Shown here in pieces: positions 52,341 through 62,932 of a stretch of 64,000 bases of DNA. Numbering within the stretch: the stretch's first letter is position 1; the number at the start of each line of letters is the position of its first letter. The translations under genes and the position numbers were made by a program. Origin of the DNA: Belnapia sp. F-4-1 (GTDB lineage Bacteria > Pseudomonadota > Alphaproteobacteria > Acetobacterales > Acetobacteraceae); the NCBI RefSeq assembly GCF_000802185.1, contig NZ_KN676113.1, forward strand, positions 4,545,430 to 4,609,429. Reading direction: 5' to 3'. Below the pieces are notes generated by a model. It was not told the origin of the DNA. It saw nothing but the letters and a program-made list of their open reading frames with translations, and did not search any database.

Positions 52341-53021
52341 CTATTCGGCGGCTGACACGTTTACCTGCCGCTGCTGGCCACGCATCAGGGCCATCTCGTT
52401 GCGAAGCATGGCAACCTCGGCGCGCAGCTCGGCGAGTTCCTCCCCTACCGGGTCGCAGGGAGCGTCCAGCAGGCCGTAGCCGGGGCTCGGCGCTCTGCGG
52501 GTCGGCAACACGTGAAGCTCCTGCGGCGGACGGGCGGGTATGCCGACCACGGTCTCGCCGACCGGCACCTCGGCGACGACCACGGCATTGGCGCCGATGC
52601 GGGCATTGTCGCCGACCCGGATGGGGCCGAGCACCTGCGCGCCGGCGCCGACCGCCACGCCGTTGCCGATGGTGGGGTGGCGCTTGCCAGGCTGCCCGGA
52701 AAGGCCACCCAGTGTGACGCCGTGGTAGATCAGCACATCATTGCCGATCTCTGCCGTCTCGCCGATGACGACGCCCATGCCGTGGTCGATGAAGAGGCGA
52801 CGGCCGATGGTGGCGCCGGGGTGGATCTCGATGCCGGTGATGAAGCGGTTGGTGTGCGACACGGCGCGCGCCAAGGTGCGGAAGCCCATGCGGTAGAGGC
52901 GATGGGCGAGGCGGTGCAGCAGCACCGCGTGCAGTCCCGCGTAGCAGGTGACGGCCTCGATCCAGGTCGGGCGAGCCGGGTCGCGCGACCGGATCGTGCG
53001 GGCGAGTTCGAGGATTTCCAT
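52341..53021 (-). CDS. cysE: Serine O-acetyltransferase, short (EpsC-like) type
   Basis: A 226-residue left-handed beta-helix acetyltransferase, first step of cysteine biosynthesis from serine. [34 protein letters not shown] and [11 protein letters not shown] are the CysE signature with the catalytic His. The long N-terminal helical domain of E. coli CysE is shortened, as in the EpsC branch. The last about 35 residues form a coiled coil ([21 protein letters not shown]); the usual C-terminal Ile that binds CysK is absent. It lies 10 bases downstream of cysK on the same strand. Confidence 0.9.
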   Translation of the reverse strand: MEILELARTIRSRDPARPTWIEAVTCYAGLHAVLLHRLAHRLYRMGFRTLARAVSHTNRFITGIEIHPGATIGRRLFIDHGMGVVIGETAEIGNDVLIYHGVTLGGLSGQPGKRHPTIGNGVAVGAGAQVLGPIRVGDNARIGANAVVVAEVPVGETVVGIPARPPQELHVLPTRRAPSPGYGLLDAPCDPVGEELAELRAEVAMLRNEMALMRGQQRQVNVSAAE

Positions 53022-53031
53022 GGGACCGCCC

Positions 53032-54075
53032 CTATTCGAGCCAGGTTGGTACCGGCAGGCCGCGCTCGCGCAGAAACGCCGGGTTGAAGATCTTGCTTTG
53101 ATAGCGCGCTCCGCCATCGCAAAGGATAGTGACGATGGTGTGACCCGGCCCCATCTGACGCGCGATTGCGATCGCAGCTGCGACATTGACGCCGGCGGAC
53201 CCGCCAACCGAAATCCCTTCATGGAGTTGCAGGTCGTAGACCTGTTCCAGCGCCACCGGGTCGGTCACCTGCACGGCATCGTCGATGAGGGCGCGGCCTT
53301 GCTCCAGGTTGCCCGGCACGGTGGAGGCCTGGCCGATGCCCTCGGTAATGGAATTGCCTTCGGCCTTCACCTCGCCGGTCTTCACCCAACTGTAGAGGCC
53401 GCTGCCCATCGGGTCGGCGAGGATGATGCGGATGTCGGGCTTCTGCGCCTTCAGCGCGCGTGCGACACCGGTCAGCGTGCCGCCTGTGCCGCAGGCGCAG
53501 GTGAAGGCATCGATGCGGCCGCCGGTCTGCTCCCAGATTTCGGGACCAGTCGTCGCCTCATGCGCGGCGGCATTAGCGAGATTGCCGAACTGGTTGGCCC
53601 AGACCACGCGCTTCCCCTCGGCGGCCAGCTCCTCCGCGATGCGGCGCGAGGTGTGCACGTAATGCCCCGGGTCGCGGTAGGGTTTCGGCGGGATCAGGCG
53701 AAGGTCGGCGCCGATCATGCGGAGAAAATCGAGCTTCTCCTTCGCCTGCGTCTCCGGCACGACGATGATGGAGCGGTAGCCGCGCGCATTGGCGACAAGG
53801 GTGAGGCCGATGCCGGTATTGCCGGCTGTTCCCTCGACCACGATGCCCGGCTCACCGGGGATGAGCTGGCCGCGACGCTCGGCGTCCTCGATAATGCCGA
53901 GGCCGGCGCGGTCCTTCACGCTGCCGCCCGGCTGCATGAATTCCGCCTTGCCAAGGATCTCGCAGCCTGTCGCAGCGCTGGCACGGCTGAGGCGGATGAG
54001 GGGCGTGCTGCCGATGGCACCGGCGAGGCCGTCCACGGTTCGGGCCACGATTCGGTCGGGCGGCGTGGGGCTCAT
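53032..54075 (-). CDS. cysK: Cysteine synthase A
   Basis: A 347-residue PLP enzyme that converts O-acetylserine and sulfide to cysteine. The PLP lysine is K54 in [11 protein letters not shown], the [10 protein letters not shown] loop binds the substrate carboxylate, and [10 protein letters not shown] binds the phosphate. Length is slightly longer than E. coli CysK (323) owing to N- and C-terminal extensions. Co-transcribed with cysE; divergent from imuA. Confidence 0.92.
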   Translation of the reverse strand: MSPTPPDRIVARTVDGLAGAIGSTPLIRLSRASAATGCEILGKAEFMQPGGSVKDRAGLGIIEDAERRGQLIPGEPGIVVEGTAGNTGIGLTLVANARGYRSIIVVPETQAKEKLDFLRMIGADLRLIPPKPYRDPGHYVHTSRRIAEELAAEGKRVVWANQFGNLANAAAHEATTGPEIWEQTGGRIDAFTCACGTGGTLTGVARALKAQKPDIRIILADPMGSGLYSWVKTGEVKAEGNSITEGIGQASTVPGNLEQGRALIDDAVQVTDPVALEQVYDLQLHEGISVGGSAGVNVAAAIAIARQMGPGHTIVTILCDGGARYQSKIFNPAFLRERGLPVPTWLE

Positions 54076-54197
54076 GCAATTCTATCTCCTGGCGTCCGGA
54101 TGATCTGCGCGCGGCCCGGGGCTGGATTCAAGGGGGTTGGCGACATTGCGATCCCGCATCGGGCGCTTTGCGATTGACCACGAGGGGCCTCGCACCG

Positions 54198-54212
54198 GAA
54201 CATAAGACGAAC
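54198..54212 (+). promoter_or_regulatory. Alphaproteobacterial SOS (LexA) box
   Basis: GAAC at 54198-54201 and GAAC at 54209-54212, separated by 7 bases, match the known alphaproteobacterial LexA box GAAC-N7-GAAC exactly. It lies 5 bases before the imuA start and 123 bases from the cysK start. LexA repression of imuA, and possibly influence on cysK, is inferred. Confidence 0.8.
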
Positions 54213-54217
54213 CCGAC

Positions 54218-54928
54218 ATGAACCCTCCCCCCGACGACACCCCCCTGCCCCTGCTCGATCGCCCTGCCCTGCGTGCGGCGCTGGCGGCGCGGCCTGCGCG
54301 GCATGCGAGCCCAGCCGGTGGGCTTGCGCTTTGTCCCGCGATCAACGCCGCACTGCCCGGTGGTGGCCTGCCGTGGGCGGCGCTGCACGAGGTGTTGGCG
54401 GAAGAGCCGGAAGCGGGCGCCGAGTTCTGCGCCCTGTTGCTGGCACGAGCCGCGGCCGCCGCAGGCGGCAGCCTGCTCTGGATCGCGGCCGAAGATTTCC
54501 CGGCCGGGCTCGGCCGCTTCGGCCTTTCGCCCGCGGACCTGCTCCTGGTGCGAGCGGTGCGGCCGGAGGATGCGCTCTGGGCAATGGAGGAAGGCCTTGG
54601 CAGCTCCAGCATGGCCGGCGCCGTTCTCTGCCTTGATGGCGTGGAGCCGATAGCCGCACGGCGCTTGCAGCAGGCGGCGGGGACCGGCGGCGGCCTCGGC
54701 CTACTGCTGCGGCGGGACGCGGGCGATTCGGGCGTGGCGACGCGCTGGCACGTCGGTGGCGGCAGCGCCGGCCTCGGCGATCCGCGATGGCGGTTGGAGT
54801 TGCTGCGCTGCCGCGCTGGGCGGCCGGGGCGCTGGGAGGCCGTCTGGCGCCCGGCGGCAGAGCGGCTGGAGGTGGAGGACGACGAGTCAGAGGCATCGCC
54901 AACCCCGCTACGCCGCCGGGCACGATAG
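54218..54928 (+). CDS. imuA: ImuA family RecA-like protein
   Basis: A 236-residue protein of the ImuA family, a RecA/SulA-like fold involved in SOS translesion synthesis with ImuB and DnaE2. The order INAALPGGGLPWAALHE, SLLWIAAEDFPAGLG, LLLVRA..DALWAMEEGL and RRLQQAAGTGG matches ImuA. A true Walker A is not seen, which is usual. The ATG lies 5 bases behind a LexA box. ImuB should follow but is absent: the next gene is an unrelated small protein. The call rests on motif memory. Confidence 0.75.
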   Translation: MNPPPDDTPLPLLDRPALRAALAARPARHASPAGGLALCPAINAALPGGGLPWAALHEVLAEEPEAGAEFCALLLARAAAAAGGSLLWIAAEDFPAGLGRFGLSPADLLLVRAVRPEDALWAMEEGLGSSSMAGAVLCLDGVEPIAARRLQQAAGTGGGLGLLLRRDAGDSGVATRWHVGGGSAGLGDPRWRLELLRCRAGRPGRWEAVWRPAAERLEVEDDESEASPTPLRRRAR

Positions 54929-54951
54929 GGTGAGGGGCAACCGCATATTTG

Positions 54952-54970
54952 CGAATGGTTCTCAGTTGCG
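54952..54970 (+). promoter_or_regulatory. Fur-box-like site
   Basis: CGAATGGTTCTCAGTTGCG resembles Fur boxes of the form GAATNATTCTCATTTGC, with two mismatches in the core GAATGGTTCTCAGTTGC. TTGCGA also occurs as a direct repeat around it. It ends 33 bases before the small gene at 55004. Iron control of that gene is a tentative inference. Confidence 0.4.
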
Positions 54971-55003
54971 ATAGCTTCTCCCCCCTGCGTCGGAGAGAGC
55001 GAA

Positions 55004-55453
55004 ATGGCGACACATGGCCTTCCCGCCTGGCCCTGGGCCGATACTGAGACCGCCGAATTGCCGCCCGCCGAGGCGCTGCTGCTGGAAGGCATGCGCCGCT
55101 GGGCGCTGGCCGCCCGCACGGGTGCCGCGACCCTTGCGGCGATGCGCCTGCCCTTCATCGCCGAGGATGCCGTAGCGGCGCTGCGCCCACTCGATGCGCT
55201 GATGCGGGCGGTGAGCGCCAGCGGCATACCGGGCATCGCCTGCCCGCTCTGCCCGCGGGCGACACCGAGTGAAGCGGAACTGCTGCTTGCCATGGCGCTG
55301 GCGCAGCGGGGCTGCCGCAGCCAGGCGCTCGGCTTGCTGCTGCGCTACGTCCCGCCGGCCCAGGCCTATGCGGCGATGCCGGAGGCGCTGCATCTCGGCA
55401 TCGCGCTGCGGGGCGCCGGGCTGCTGTTGCGGAACCCGCTGCGGATGCGGTGA
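55004..55453 (+). CDS. Hypothetical protein behind a Fur-like site
   Basis: A 149-residue Ala/Leu-rich helical protein I do not recognise. It has LLLEGMRRWALAARTGAATL, a central CPLCPRATPSEAELLLAMALAQRG with a C-x2-C pair and a further Cys soon after, and YVPPAQAYAAMPEALHLGIALRGAGLLL. GGAGAG precedes the ATG by 6-7 bases. The C-x2-C pair could bind a metal. It follows imuA on the same strand but has its own promoter-like leader. It converges on emrB with 3 bases between. Confidence 0.6.
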   Translation: MATHGLPAWPWADTETAELPPAEALLLEGMRRWALAARTGAATLAAMRLPFIAEDAVAALRPLDALMRAVSASGIPGIACPLCPRATPSEAELLLAMALAQRGCRSQALGLLLRYVPPAQAYAAMPEALHLGIALRGAGLLLRNPLRMR

Positions 55454-55456
55454 GGC

Positions 55457-56992
55457 TCAGTGGCCGCCCGGCCCCGTTCGCGGCCGGGCGACGATGGCAA
55501 CGCAGGGAATGGCGAGCAGGAAGAGCATCGCCATCAGCATCAGCACGTCGTTGTAGGCGAGCACCAGCGCTTCCCGCTGCATCAGCCCCTGCAACCGCCT
55601 GAGCGCCGCAAGGTCGGCCGGCACATCCGGCTGGACGAGGGCGATGCGCGCTGCGAGGTTGTCGAGCCAGACGGGAACGTTGGGCCGTGCCCAGCCCAGC
55701 TGCTCCGTCAGGTGCTGGCGGTGTGCGGCGCCGCGCCAGGTGACGATGCTGTTGATCGCAGCCAAGCCGAGCGCACCGCCCAGGTTGCGCATCAGGTTGT
55801 AGAGCGCCGCGGCGTTCTTGATCTCGGCCGGCGGCAGGGTGCCGAAGGCTATCTGGTTGATCGGCATGAACATGAAGATCATCGCGGTGCCGCGCAGTCC
55901 GAGCGGCACCGCCATCTCCCAGAAGCCGCTGAGATTGGTCAGCCGTGCAATCCAGAGGCATGAGGCGATGAAGAGCAGCATGCCGAGGACCAGCAGCCGC
56001 CGCAGGTCCATGAGCTTCGCCAGCCGCCCGGCAAGCGGCGCCGAAAGGAACATGCAGAGGCCGGTGATGAAAAGCGTCTCGCCGATCTGCATCGAGTCGT
56101 AGCCGCGGACGCGGGCGAAGAAGAGCGGCAGCACATAGACGAGGCCATAGAGCCCCACTCCGACGACGCAGCTCAGCAGGCAACCCATCAGGAAATTGCG
56201 GTTGCGGAAGGCACGGAGCTCGATGATCGGCTCGGCGCGGGTGAAGGCGCGCCAAAGGAAAAGCGCGCCGCAAAGGGCGCAAAGCATGGCAAGATGCGTG
56301 ATCTCCGCGTCGTCGAACCAGCCCCAGCGCGGACCTTCCTCCATCACGTATTCGGCGGAGCCAAGGAAGCCCGCCATGAACAGCAGCCCCCACCAGTCGA
56401 AGCGGGCGAGCAGGCCGGGCTCCGGCCGGTCGATGTCAAGGGTGAGCCAGGCGGTCACGGCGACGGCGGCGCCGATCGGCAGGTTGATGAGGAAGAGCCA
56501 GTGCCAGGACAGCGCCTGCGTCAGCCAGCCGCCGAGGCTCGGGCCGATGGTGGGCGCCAGGGTCGCGGTCAGGCTGATGAGTACACTGATCTTCACCCGC
56601 TCCGTGCCGGGATAGAGCAGGAAGCTGGTGGAGAAGCAGACGGGAATCATCGCCCCGCCGACGAAGCCTTGCAGCGCGCGGGCGACGACCATGGCAGGCA
56701 GGGTGTCGGCCAGGGCGCAGGCGCCGGAGAAGAGGGTGAAGCCGGCGCAGGACAGCGTGAAGAGGACGCGGCTGGAGAGGGCGCGCGACAGGAAGCCCGA
56801 GAGCGGGATCATCACGATTTCGGCGATGAGGTAGCTGCTTTGAATCCAGCTTGCCTCATCCGGCGCGGCGGCGAGACCGGCCTGCACCTCGGCGAGCGAG
56901 GCGGAGACGATCTGGATGTCGAGGATCGCCATGAACAGCCCGACCACTGTGGCGCCGAAACCGATGCGGTGGCGGAGGCTCGGACCGCTCAC
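55457..56992 (-). CDS. DHA2 family MFS multidrug transporter (EmrB-like)
   Basis: A 511-residue, 14-helix drug:proton antiporter. The DHA2 start GFGATVVGLFMAILDIQIVSASL, motif A region and motif C-type GPSLGGWLTQALSWHWLF are present. It starts at a GTG overlapping the emrA stop (GTGA), before SGPSLRHRIG. With the adjacent HlyD protein and a TolC channel it would make a tripartite efflux pump. Confidence 0.87.
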   Translation of the reverse strand: MSGPSLRHRIGFGATVVGLFMAILDIQIVSASLAEVQAGLAAAPDEASWIQSSYLIAEIVMIPLSGFLSRALSSRVLFTLSCAGFTLFSGACALADTLPAMVVARALQGFVGGAMIPVCFSTSFLLYPGTERVKISVLISLTATLAPTIGPSLGGWLTQALSWHWLFLINLPIGAAVAVTAWLTLDIDRPEPGLLARFDWWGLLFMAGFLGSAEYVMEEGPRWGWFDDAEITHLAMLCALCGALFLWRAFTRAEPIIELRAFRNRNFLMGCLLSCVVGVGLYGLVYVLPLFFARVRGYDSMQIGETLFITGLCMFLSAPLAGRLAKLMDLRRLLVLGMLLFIASCLWIARLTNLSGFWEMAVPLGLRGTAMIFMFMPINQIAFGTLPPAEIKNAAALYNLMRNLGGALGLAAINSIVTWRGAAHRQHLTEQLGWARPNVPVWLDNLAARIALVQPDVPADLAALRRLQGLMQREALVLAYNDVLMLMAMLFLLAIPCVAIVARPRTGPGGH

Positions 56993-58155
56993 GGTACGGT
57001 GCGCCAAGCCCCCAGGCGGGCTGCGGCCGCGGACCAGAGGCTGCGCGGGGCGGAGGGATCCGCGCGGGTATCCACCTCGGCGGTGACGGAGAGGCCAGGG
57101 CGCAGCAGGGCGAGTTGCGCCGCCTCGCCCGGGTCGAGGGCGAGGCGAACGGGGACGCGCTGCACGATCTTGGTGAAGTTCCCCGTTGCATTCTCCGGTG
57201 GCAGCAGGCTGAAGAGCGCGCCGGTGGCGGGGGCGAGACTCTCCACCCGCGCCTGCAACGCAAGGCCGGGGATGGCGTCGACCGCGAGCCGCACCGGCTG
57301 GCCAGGGCGGAAGCGCGGCAACTGCGTCTCCTTGAAATTCGCCGTCACCCATTGCCGCTCCGGCAGCGGCGCGACAGCGATCAGTTGCTGGCCGGTGCGG
57401 ACGAACTGCCCGAGCTGCGCCGCGCGGTTGCCGACGATGCCGTCGAAGGGCGCGCGGATGACGGTGTTGCCGAGGTCGATCCGGGCGCGCTCGGCAGCGG
57501 CGGCGGCCTGGTCGCGCCGGGCCTGCTGCTGGAGCTGCATCGCCTCCAGCACGTCGAGTTGCTGGCGGGCGATGCTCAGTTGGGCGAGAGCGGCGGCGAC
57601 GGCGGAATCGGCCTTGCCCTGGTCCGCCACCGCGCGCTCATTGGCCTGACGGCTTGTCCAGCCGGCACCGACGAGCGTGCCGGCGCGGCGGGCCTCGGCC
57701 AGGGCGCGGATCTGCTCGGCGCGGGCCTGCTCGAGCTGGGCCTCGGCATTGTCGATCTGGGCGCGCTGCTGGGTGAGCTGCTGGCGGAGCGTCGCCATGC
57801 CGGCCACCGCCTCGGCGAGCGTGGCCTCTGCCTCCGCCAGCCGGGCGCGCCACAGGCCCTGGTCCAGTTCGATCAACGCGTCGCCGGCGGCGACGCGCTG
57901 GTGGTCGGCCGCCAGGATGGCGGCGATATGGCCCTCGATCCGCGGCGCGAGGGTGGCGATGTCGCCCTGGATGTAGGCGTTGTCGGTCGATTCCAGCCAT
58001 CGTCCGACCAGCAGCCACCAGTTCACCCCAAGCGCCAGGAGCAGCAGGGCCAGGACCAGCGCCGGCCAGCGCAGCCGGCGGAGCCACCGGCGCCGTCTTG
58101 CCGGACCGTGACTCGCCGCGGGCATCGCGGGGCGGGTTTCGTTGAGGACGTTCAT
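56989..58155 (-). CDS. HlyD/EmrA family membrane fusion protein
   Basis: A 388-residue periplasmic adaptor. One N-terminal transmembrane helix (about 29-50) is followed by lipoyl halves around a long coiled coil (about 85-215, EAEATLAEAVAGMATLRQQL). RAPFDGIVGNRAAQLGQFV and the VAPLPERQWVTANFKETQL segment are EmrA-like. It is the first gene of the emrAB-type pair. The partner TolC is probably the homologue about 23 kb to the left. Confidence 0.88.
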   Translation of the reverse strand: MNVLNETRPAMPAASHGPARRRRWLRRLRWPALVLALLLLALGVNWWLLVGRWLESTDNAYIQGDIATLAPRIEGHIAAILAADHQRVAAGDALIELDQGLWRARLAEAEATLAEAVAGMATLRQQLTQQRAQIDNAEAQLEQARAEQIRALAEARRAGTLVGAGWTSRQANERAVADQGKADSAVAAALAQLSIARQQLDVLEAMQLQQQARRDQAAAAAERARIDLGNTVIRAPFDGIVGNRAAQLGQFVRTGQQLIAVAPLPERQWVTANFKETQLPRFRPGQPVRLAVDAIPGLALQARVESLAPATGALFSLLPPENATGNFTKIVQRVPVRLALDPGEAAQLALLRPGLSVTAEVDTRADPSAPRSLWSAAAARLGAWRTVP

Positions 58156-58206
58156 CCCGTTCCGGAAAGGGTTCCTCCGCTACGAGAAACCCATCCCCGG
58201 GCGAGG

Positions 58207-60156
58207 TCAATCGGCGGCGGCCAGGGTGACGAGTTCGGCTCCCTCCTCCACGCTGTCGCCGGGCGCGCAGCCGATATGAGCGACCACGCCATCGGCCGGG
58301 GCGGTGATGCGGAGCTCGGTCTTCATCGCCTCCAGCACGGCGAGGACCTGGCCGCGGGTGACGGACTCGCCGGGCTGGACAAGCACCTGGACGACGCGGC
58401 CGGGGATCGGCGCGGAGAGCCGGCCGGCGCCGGCGGCCTCACCGCCCGGGGGGGCGTAGGGATCGAGCCAGCGGAGGGTCCATTCGCCCTCGGGCAGCAT
58501 CACCTGCACTGCCTCGCCGTCGCGCAGGATGGGGACGCGATGCGCGGTGCCGTCGAGCACCACCTGCAAGGCGCCATCCGCCAAGCGGCGCCCTGCGATT
58601 GGCAGGTCGCCGGCCCATCCCGCCCCTGAAGATGTAAGTCGCAGGCGGTGCACCGCCTCAGCATCCGCCAGCACCAGCAGGCGGGAGCCAGCCCCCTGAA
58701 GGCGCCAGCCATCCTGCCGGTCCCAGGGGTTCGGGGATGGGGCAGCGGGTGGCAGCAAGGCGTCGAGCGCCGCGGCAGCGAGGGCAAGGCGCGGCGCCGG
58801 GCCAGGCGGCGGCTGCAACGCGGCGGCGTGGCGTCCGGCGAAGCCGGTATCGAGCTCTCCCGCCAGCATCGCCGGATGCGCGGCAAGGCGCGCGAGGAAG
58901 CCGAGATTGCTGGTGATGCCGGCGATGCGGCACTCCGCCAACGCCGCCGAGAGCCGGGCGAGCGCCGCCGGCCGGTCCGGCCCCCAGGCAACCAGCTTGG
59001 CGATCATCGGGTCGTAATACGGGGTGATGGCATCGCCCTCGACGACACCGCTCTCGATCCGCAGGTCAGGCGCCGGCGATGGCAGCTGGAAGCGCCGCAA
59101 CGGGCCGGTGGAGGGGCGGAAGTCCCGCGCCGGATCCTCCGCGTAGAGCCGGACCTCGACGCTATGGCCGTGCGGCGCCGGGGCTGCGCCGAGCGGCAGC
59201 CGCTCGCCGGCGGCGATGCGGAGCTGCCATTCGACCAGATCGAGGCCGGTCACCATCTCCGTGACGGGGTGCTCGACCTGGAGCCGGGTGTTCATCTCCA
59301 TGAAGAAGGCGTCCTCGCCCTCGACGATGAACTCCACCGTGCCGGCCGAGACATAACCGACCGCCCGCGCCGCGGCGATGGCGGCCTCGTGCAGCCGGGT
59401 GCGGAGCGCTTCCGGCAGGTCGGGCGCCGGCGCCTCCTCCAGCACCTTCTGGTGGCGGCGCTGCACGGAGCAGTCGCGGGTATGGAGATGGATGGTGCTG
59501 CCGTGGCTGTCGGCGAAGACCTGCACTTCGACATGACGCGGCTTCTGCAGGTAGCGCTCCAGCAGCACGCGGTCGTCACCGAAGGCGGCCTTGGCTTCGC
59601 GCCGGGCGCCGGCGAGCTGGGTGGGGAGATCCTCGGCACGCAGGACCGGGCGCATGCCCTTGCCGCCGCCGCCGGCGCTAACCTTGATCAGCACGGGGAA
59701 GCCGATGCGCGCCGCCTCCTCGGCCAGCCGCGCCTCCTCCTGCGCCTCGCCATGGTAGCCGGGGACGATGGGGACGCCGGCGGCCTCCATCAGCCGCTTC
59801 GATTCTGCCTTGCTGCCCATGGCGCGGATGGCCGCCGGCGGCGGGCCGACGAAGGCGATGCCGGCGGCGGCGCAGGCCTCGGCGAAGTCGGCATTCTCCG
59901 AAAGGAAACCATAACCGGGATGGATGGCTTCTGCGCCGCTCTCCTTCGCCGCGGCGAGAATGCGGTCGGTGCGGAGATAGCTCTCCGCCGCGCGCGAGCC
60001 GCCGATCGGCCAGGCGGCATCGGCCGTCAGCACATGCTGCGCCTTCGCATCCGCCTCGGAGAAGACGGCGATGCTGCGGATGCCCATCCGGCGGGCCGTG
60101 CGGATGATGCGGCAGGCGATCTCGCCGCGGTTTGCAATGAGGAGCGTCTTGATCAC
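58207..60156 (-). CDS. liuD: Methylcrotonyl-CoA carboxylase alpha subunit (biotin carboxylase and carrier)
   Basis: A 649-residue protein. The biotin carboxylase half includes [15 protein letters not shown], the ATP-grasp loop [11 protein letters not shown] and the [14 protein letters not shown] signature. A linker (BT) region covers about 450-570. The biotin carrier domain ends the protein; the biotinylated lysine is K612 in LEAMKTEL, where Met is more usual after Lys. The GTG start overlaps the carboxyltransferase stop. Neighbouring isovaleryl-CoA dehydrogenase supports 3-methylcrotonyl-CoA over other substrates. Confidence 0.9.
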   Translation of the reverse strand: MIKTLLIANRGEIACRIIRTARRMGIRSIAVFSEADAKAQHVLTADAAWPIGGSRAAESYLRTDRILAAAKESGAEAIHPGYGFLSENADFAEACAAAGIAFVGPPPAAIRAMGSKAESKRLMEAAGVPIVPGYHGEAQEEARLAEEAARIGFPVLIKVSAGGGGKGMRPVLRAEDLPTQLAGARREAKAAFGDDRVLLERYLQKPRHVEVQVFADSHGSTIHLHTRDCSVQRRHQKVLEEAPAPDLPEALRTRLHEAAIAAARAVGYVSAGTVEFIVEGEDAFFMEMNTRLQVEHPVTEMVTGLDLVEWQLRIAAGERLPLGAAPAPHGHSVEVRLYAEDPARDFRPSTGPLRRFQLPSPAPDLRIESGVVEGDAITPYYDPMIAKLVAWGPDRPAALARLSAALAECRIAGITSNLGFLARLAAHPAMLAGELDTGFAGRHAAALQPPPGPAPRLALAAAALDALLPPAAPSPNPWDRQDGWRLQGAGSRLLVLADAEAVHRLRLTSSGAGWAGDLPIAGRRLADGALQVVLDGTAHRVPILRDGEAVQVMLPEGEWTLRWLDPYAPPGGEAAGAGRLSAPIPGRVVQVLVQPGESVTRGQVLAVLEAMKTELRITAPADGVVAHIGCAPGDSVEEGAELVTLAAAD

Positions 60157-61760
60157 ATGCGGAACACGCCGAAGCGCGTCTCCCCGATCGGCGCGTTGGA
60201 GGCGGCGGAAAGGCCGAGGCCGAGCACATCGCGCGTCAGCGCCGGGTCGATGATGCCGTCGTCCCAGAGCCGCGCGGTGGCGTAATAGGGCGAGCCCTGC
60301 GCCTCGTACTGGGCGCGGATCGGCGCTTTGAACGAGGCTTCCTCTCCGGCCGTCCATTGGCCGCCCTTCGCCTCGATATTATCGCGGCGGAGGGTGGCCA
60401 GCACGCTTGCCGCCTGTTCCCCGCCCATGACGCTGATGCGGCTGTTCGGCCAGGTGAAGAGGAGGCGCGGCGAATAGGCCCGGCCGCACATCCCGTAATT
60501 GCCGGCGCCGAAGCTGCCGCCGATCAGCACGGTGAATTTCGGCACGGCGGTGGTGGCGACAGCGGTGACGAGCTTGGCGCCATCCTTGGCGATGCCGCCC
60601 GTCTCGTATTTCCGCCCGACCATGAAGCCGGCGATATTCTGGAGGAAGAGCAGCGGGATGCCGCGCTGGCTGCACAGTTCGACGAAATGGGCGCCTTTCT
60701 GGGCGCTTTCCGAGAAGAGAATGCCGTTATTGGCGAGAATGCCGACCGGATGGCCCCAGATGCGGGCGAAGCCGCAAACCAGCGTCGTGCCGTAGCGCGC
60801 CTTGAACTCGTCCAGCTCCGATCCGTCGACGATGCGAGCAATGACTTCCCGCACGTCGTAGGGCTGGCGCACATCCTGCGGGATGATGCCGTGCAGCTCA
60901 GCCGGATCGTAGCGTGGCGGCACCGGCGCGGCGAGATCGAGGCCGGCCCGTGCTTGCCGACCCAGCCGGCCGACGATGCGCCGCGCGAGACCGAGCGCAT
61001 GCATGTCGTCCAGTGCAAAATGGTCAGCAACGCCGGACAGGCGCGTATGGACATCGGCGCCGCCGAGATCCTCGGCGCTGACGATCTCGCCCGTCGCTGC
61101 CTTCACGAGAGGCGGGCCGCCGAGGAAGATGGTGCCCTGCTCTTTGACGATGATGGCCTCGTCGCACATCGCCGGGACATAGGCACCGCCAGCGGTGCAA
61201 CTGCCCATCACCACGGCGACCTGGGGGATGCCGAGTGCCGACATATTGGCCTGGTTGTAGAAGATGCGGCCGAAATGCTCGCGGTCTGGGAAGATCTCGT
61301 CCTGGTTCGGCAGGTTGGCGCCGCCGCTGTCGACGAGATAGAGGCAAGGCAGGCGGTTCTGCAGCGCGATCTCCTGCGCCCGCAGGTGCTTCTTCACCGT
61401 GACCGGGTAGTAGCTGCCGCCCTTCACCGTCGCATCATTGGCGACGATGATGCATTCACGTCCCGCGACGCGGCCGATTCCAGTAAGGATGCCGCCGGCC
61501 GGAACCTCGCCGCCATGCAGGCCATGCGCCGCGAGCGGCGACAGTTCGAGGAAGGGTGCGCCCGGGTCGAGCAGCCGCTCGACGCGCTCCCGCGGAAGCA
61601 GCTTGCCGCGGGAGGCGTGGCGCTGCCGAGCCGCCTCGGGCCCGCCGAGCGCAGCCTGCGCGGTGTGCTCGGCGAGTTCCGCGAGCAGCGCCCGCATCGC
61701 CTCGGCATTGGCACGGAACTCCGTGCCGCGGGTATCGACGGAGGAGGTAAGGATGCTCAT
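60153..61760 (-). CDS. liuB: Methylcrotonyl-CoA carboxylase beta subunit
   Basis: A 535-residue carboxyltransferase that moves CO2 from biotin to 3-methylcrotonyl-CoA. Landmarks are [63 protein letters not shown] and [15 protein letters not shown] with the oxyanion-hole glycines. The sequence block near [10 protein letters not shown] is typical for MCCB rather than propionyl-CoA carboxylase. It overlaps both neighbours by 4 bases. Confidence 0.93.
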   Translation of the reverse strand: MSILTSSVDTRGTEFRANAEAMRALLAELAEHTAQAALGGPEAARQRHASRGKLLPRERVERLLDPGAPFLELSPLAAHGLHGGEVPAGGILTGIGRVAGRECIIVANDATVKGGSYYPVTVKKHLRAQEIALQNRLPCLYLVDSGGANLPNQDEIFPDREHFGRIFYNQANMSALGIPQVAVVMGSCTAGGAYVPAMCDEAIIVKEQGTIFLGGPPLVKAATGEIVSAEDLGGADVHTRLSGVADHFALDDMHALGLARRIVGRLGRQARAGLDLAAPVPPRYDPAELHGIIPQDVRQPYDVREVIARIVDGSELDEFKARYGTTLVCGFARIWGHPVGILANNGILFSESAQKGAHFVELCSQRGIPLLFLQNIAGFMVGRKYETGGIAKDGAKLVTAVATTAVPKFTVLIGGSFGAGNYGMCGRAYSPRLLFTWPNSRISVMGGEQAASVLATLRRDNIEAKGGQWTAGEEASFKAPIRAQYEAQGSPYYATARLWDDGIIDPALTRDVLGLGLSAASNAPIGETRFGVFRM

Positions 61761-62932
61761 GCCGTCTCGCGGAACAGCTCGCGGCCAATCAACATGCGGC
61801 GGATCTCGCTGGTGCCGGCGCCGATCTCATAGAGCTTGGCGTCGCGCAGCAACCGCCCGGTCGGGGTCTCATTGATGTATCCCATTCCGCCAAGAATCTG
61901 GATGGCATCGAGGGCGATGCGGGTGGCCGCTTCGGCGGCGAAGAGGATGGCGCCGGCCGCATCCTTCCGCGTCGTCTGCCCGCGGTCGCAGGACCGGGCC
62001 ACGGCATAGACATAGGCCCGGCAGGCATTCAACGCCGTGTACATGTCCGCCACCTTGCCCTGGATGAGCTGGAACTCGCCGATCGGCTGGCCGAATTGCT
62101 TCCGTTCGTGGATATAGGGCACGACGACGTCGAGAGCGGCCTGCATGATGCCGAGCGGCCCGGCGGCGAGCACGGCGCGCTCGTAGTCGAGGCCGGACAT
62201 CAGCACCCGCACGCCCTCGTTGACGCGGCCGAGGACGTTTTCCTCCGGCACCTCGCATTCTTCGAAGACCAGTTCCGAGGTCGGCGAGCCGCGCATGCCG
62301 AGCTTGTCGAGCTTCTGCGCCGGACGGAAGCCCTTGAACCCCTTCTCGATCAGGAAGGCGGTGATGCCGCGCGGCCCGGCTTCCGGGTCGGTCTTGGCAT
62401 AAACCACAAGCGTCTCGGCATAATGCGCGTTGGTGATCCAGAGCTTGGTGCCATTGAGGATGTATCGATCACCCCGCTTGTCCGCCCGCAGCCGCATCGA
62501 GACGACATCCGAGCCGGCGCCGGGCTCGCTCATCGCCAGTGCGCCAAGATGCTCACCGCTGATGAGCTTCGGCAGGTAACGGTGCTTCTGCTCCGTACTG
62601 CCGTTGCGGGCGATCTGGTTGACGCAGAGGTTGGAGTGAGCGCCATAGGACAGGCCGACCGAGGCGCTGGCGCGGCTTACCTCCTCCATCGCCACGCAAT
62701 GGGCGAGGTAGCCCATATTGGCGCCGCCGTGTTCCTCATCGACGGTGATGCCATGCAGGCCGAGCGTGCCCATCTCCGGCCAAAGGTGGCGAGGGAATTC
62801 GTCGGTGCGATCGATCTCGGCGGCGAGCGGCGCGATGCGGCCCTCGGCGAAGCCGCGCACGCTGTCGCGCAGCGCATCGATCTCCTCGCCAAGCCCATGA
62901 TCGAGGCTCGGGATGGTGACATTGCCGGGCAT
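61757..62932 (-). CDS. liuA: Isovaleryl-CoA dehydrogenase
   Basis: A 391-residue flavoprotein that oxidises isovaleryl-CoA to 3-methylcrotonyl-CoA in leucine breakdown. The catalytic base position specific to IVD is E251 in [45 protein letters not shown] and [12 protein letters not shown] are family signatures. FAD would bind near [12 protein letters not shown]. It overlaps liuB (ATGA) and the upstream ligase gene by one base. Confidence 0.95.
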   Translation of the reverse strand: MPGNVTIPSLDHGLGEEIDALRDSVRGFAEGRIAPLAAEIDRTDEFPRHLWPEMGTLGLHGITVDEEHGGANMGYLAHCVAMEEVSRASASVGLSYGAHSNLCVNQIARNGSTEQKHRYLPKLISGEHLGALAMSEPGAGSDVVSMRLRADKRGDRYILNGTKLWITNAHYAETLVVYAKTDPEAGPRGITAFLIEKGFKGFRPAQKLDKLGMRGSPTSELVFEECEVPEENVLGRVNEGVRVLMSGLDYERAVLAAGPLGIMQAALDVVVPYIHERKQFGQPIGEFQLIQGKVADMYTALNACRAYVYAVARSCDRGQTTRKDAAGAILFAAEAATRIALDAIQILGGMGYINETPTGRLLRDAKLYEIGAGTSEIRRMLIGRELFRETA

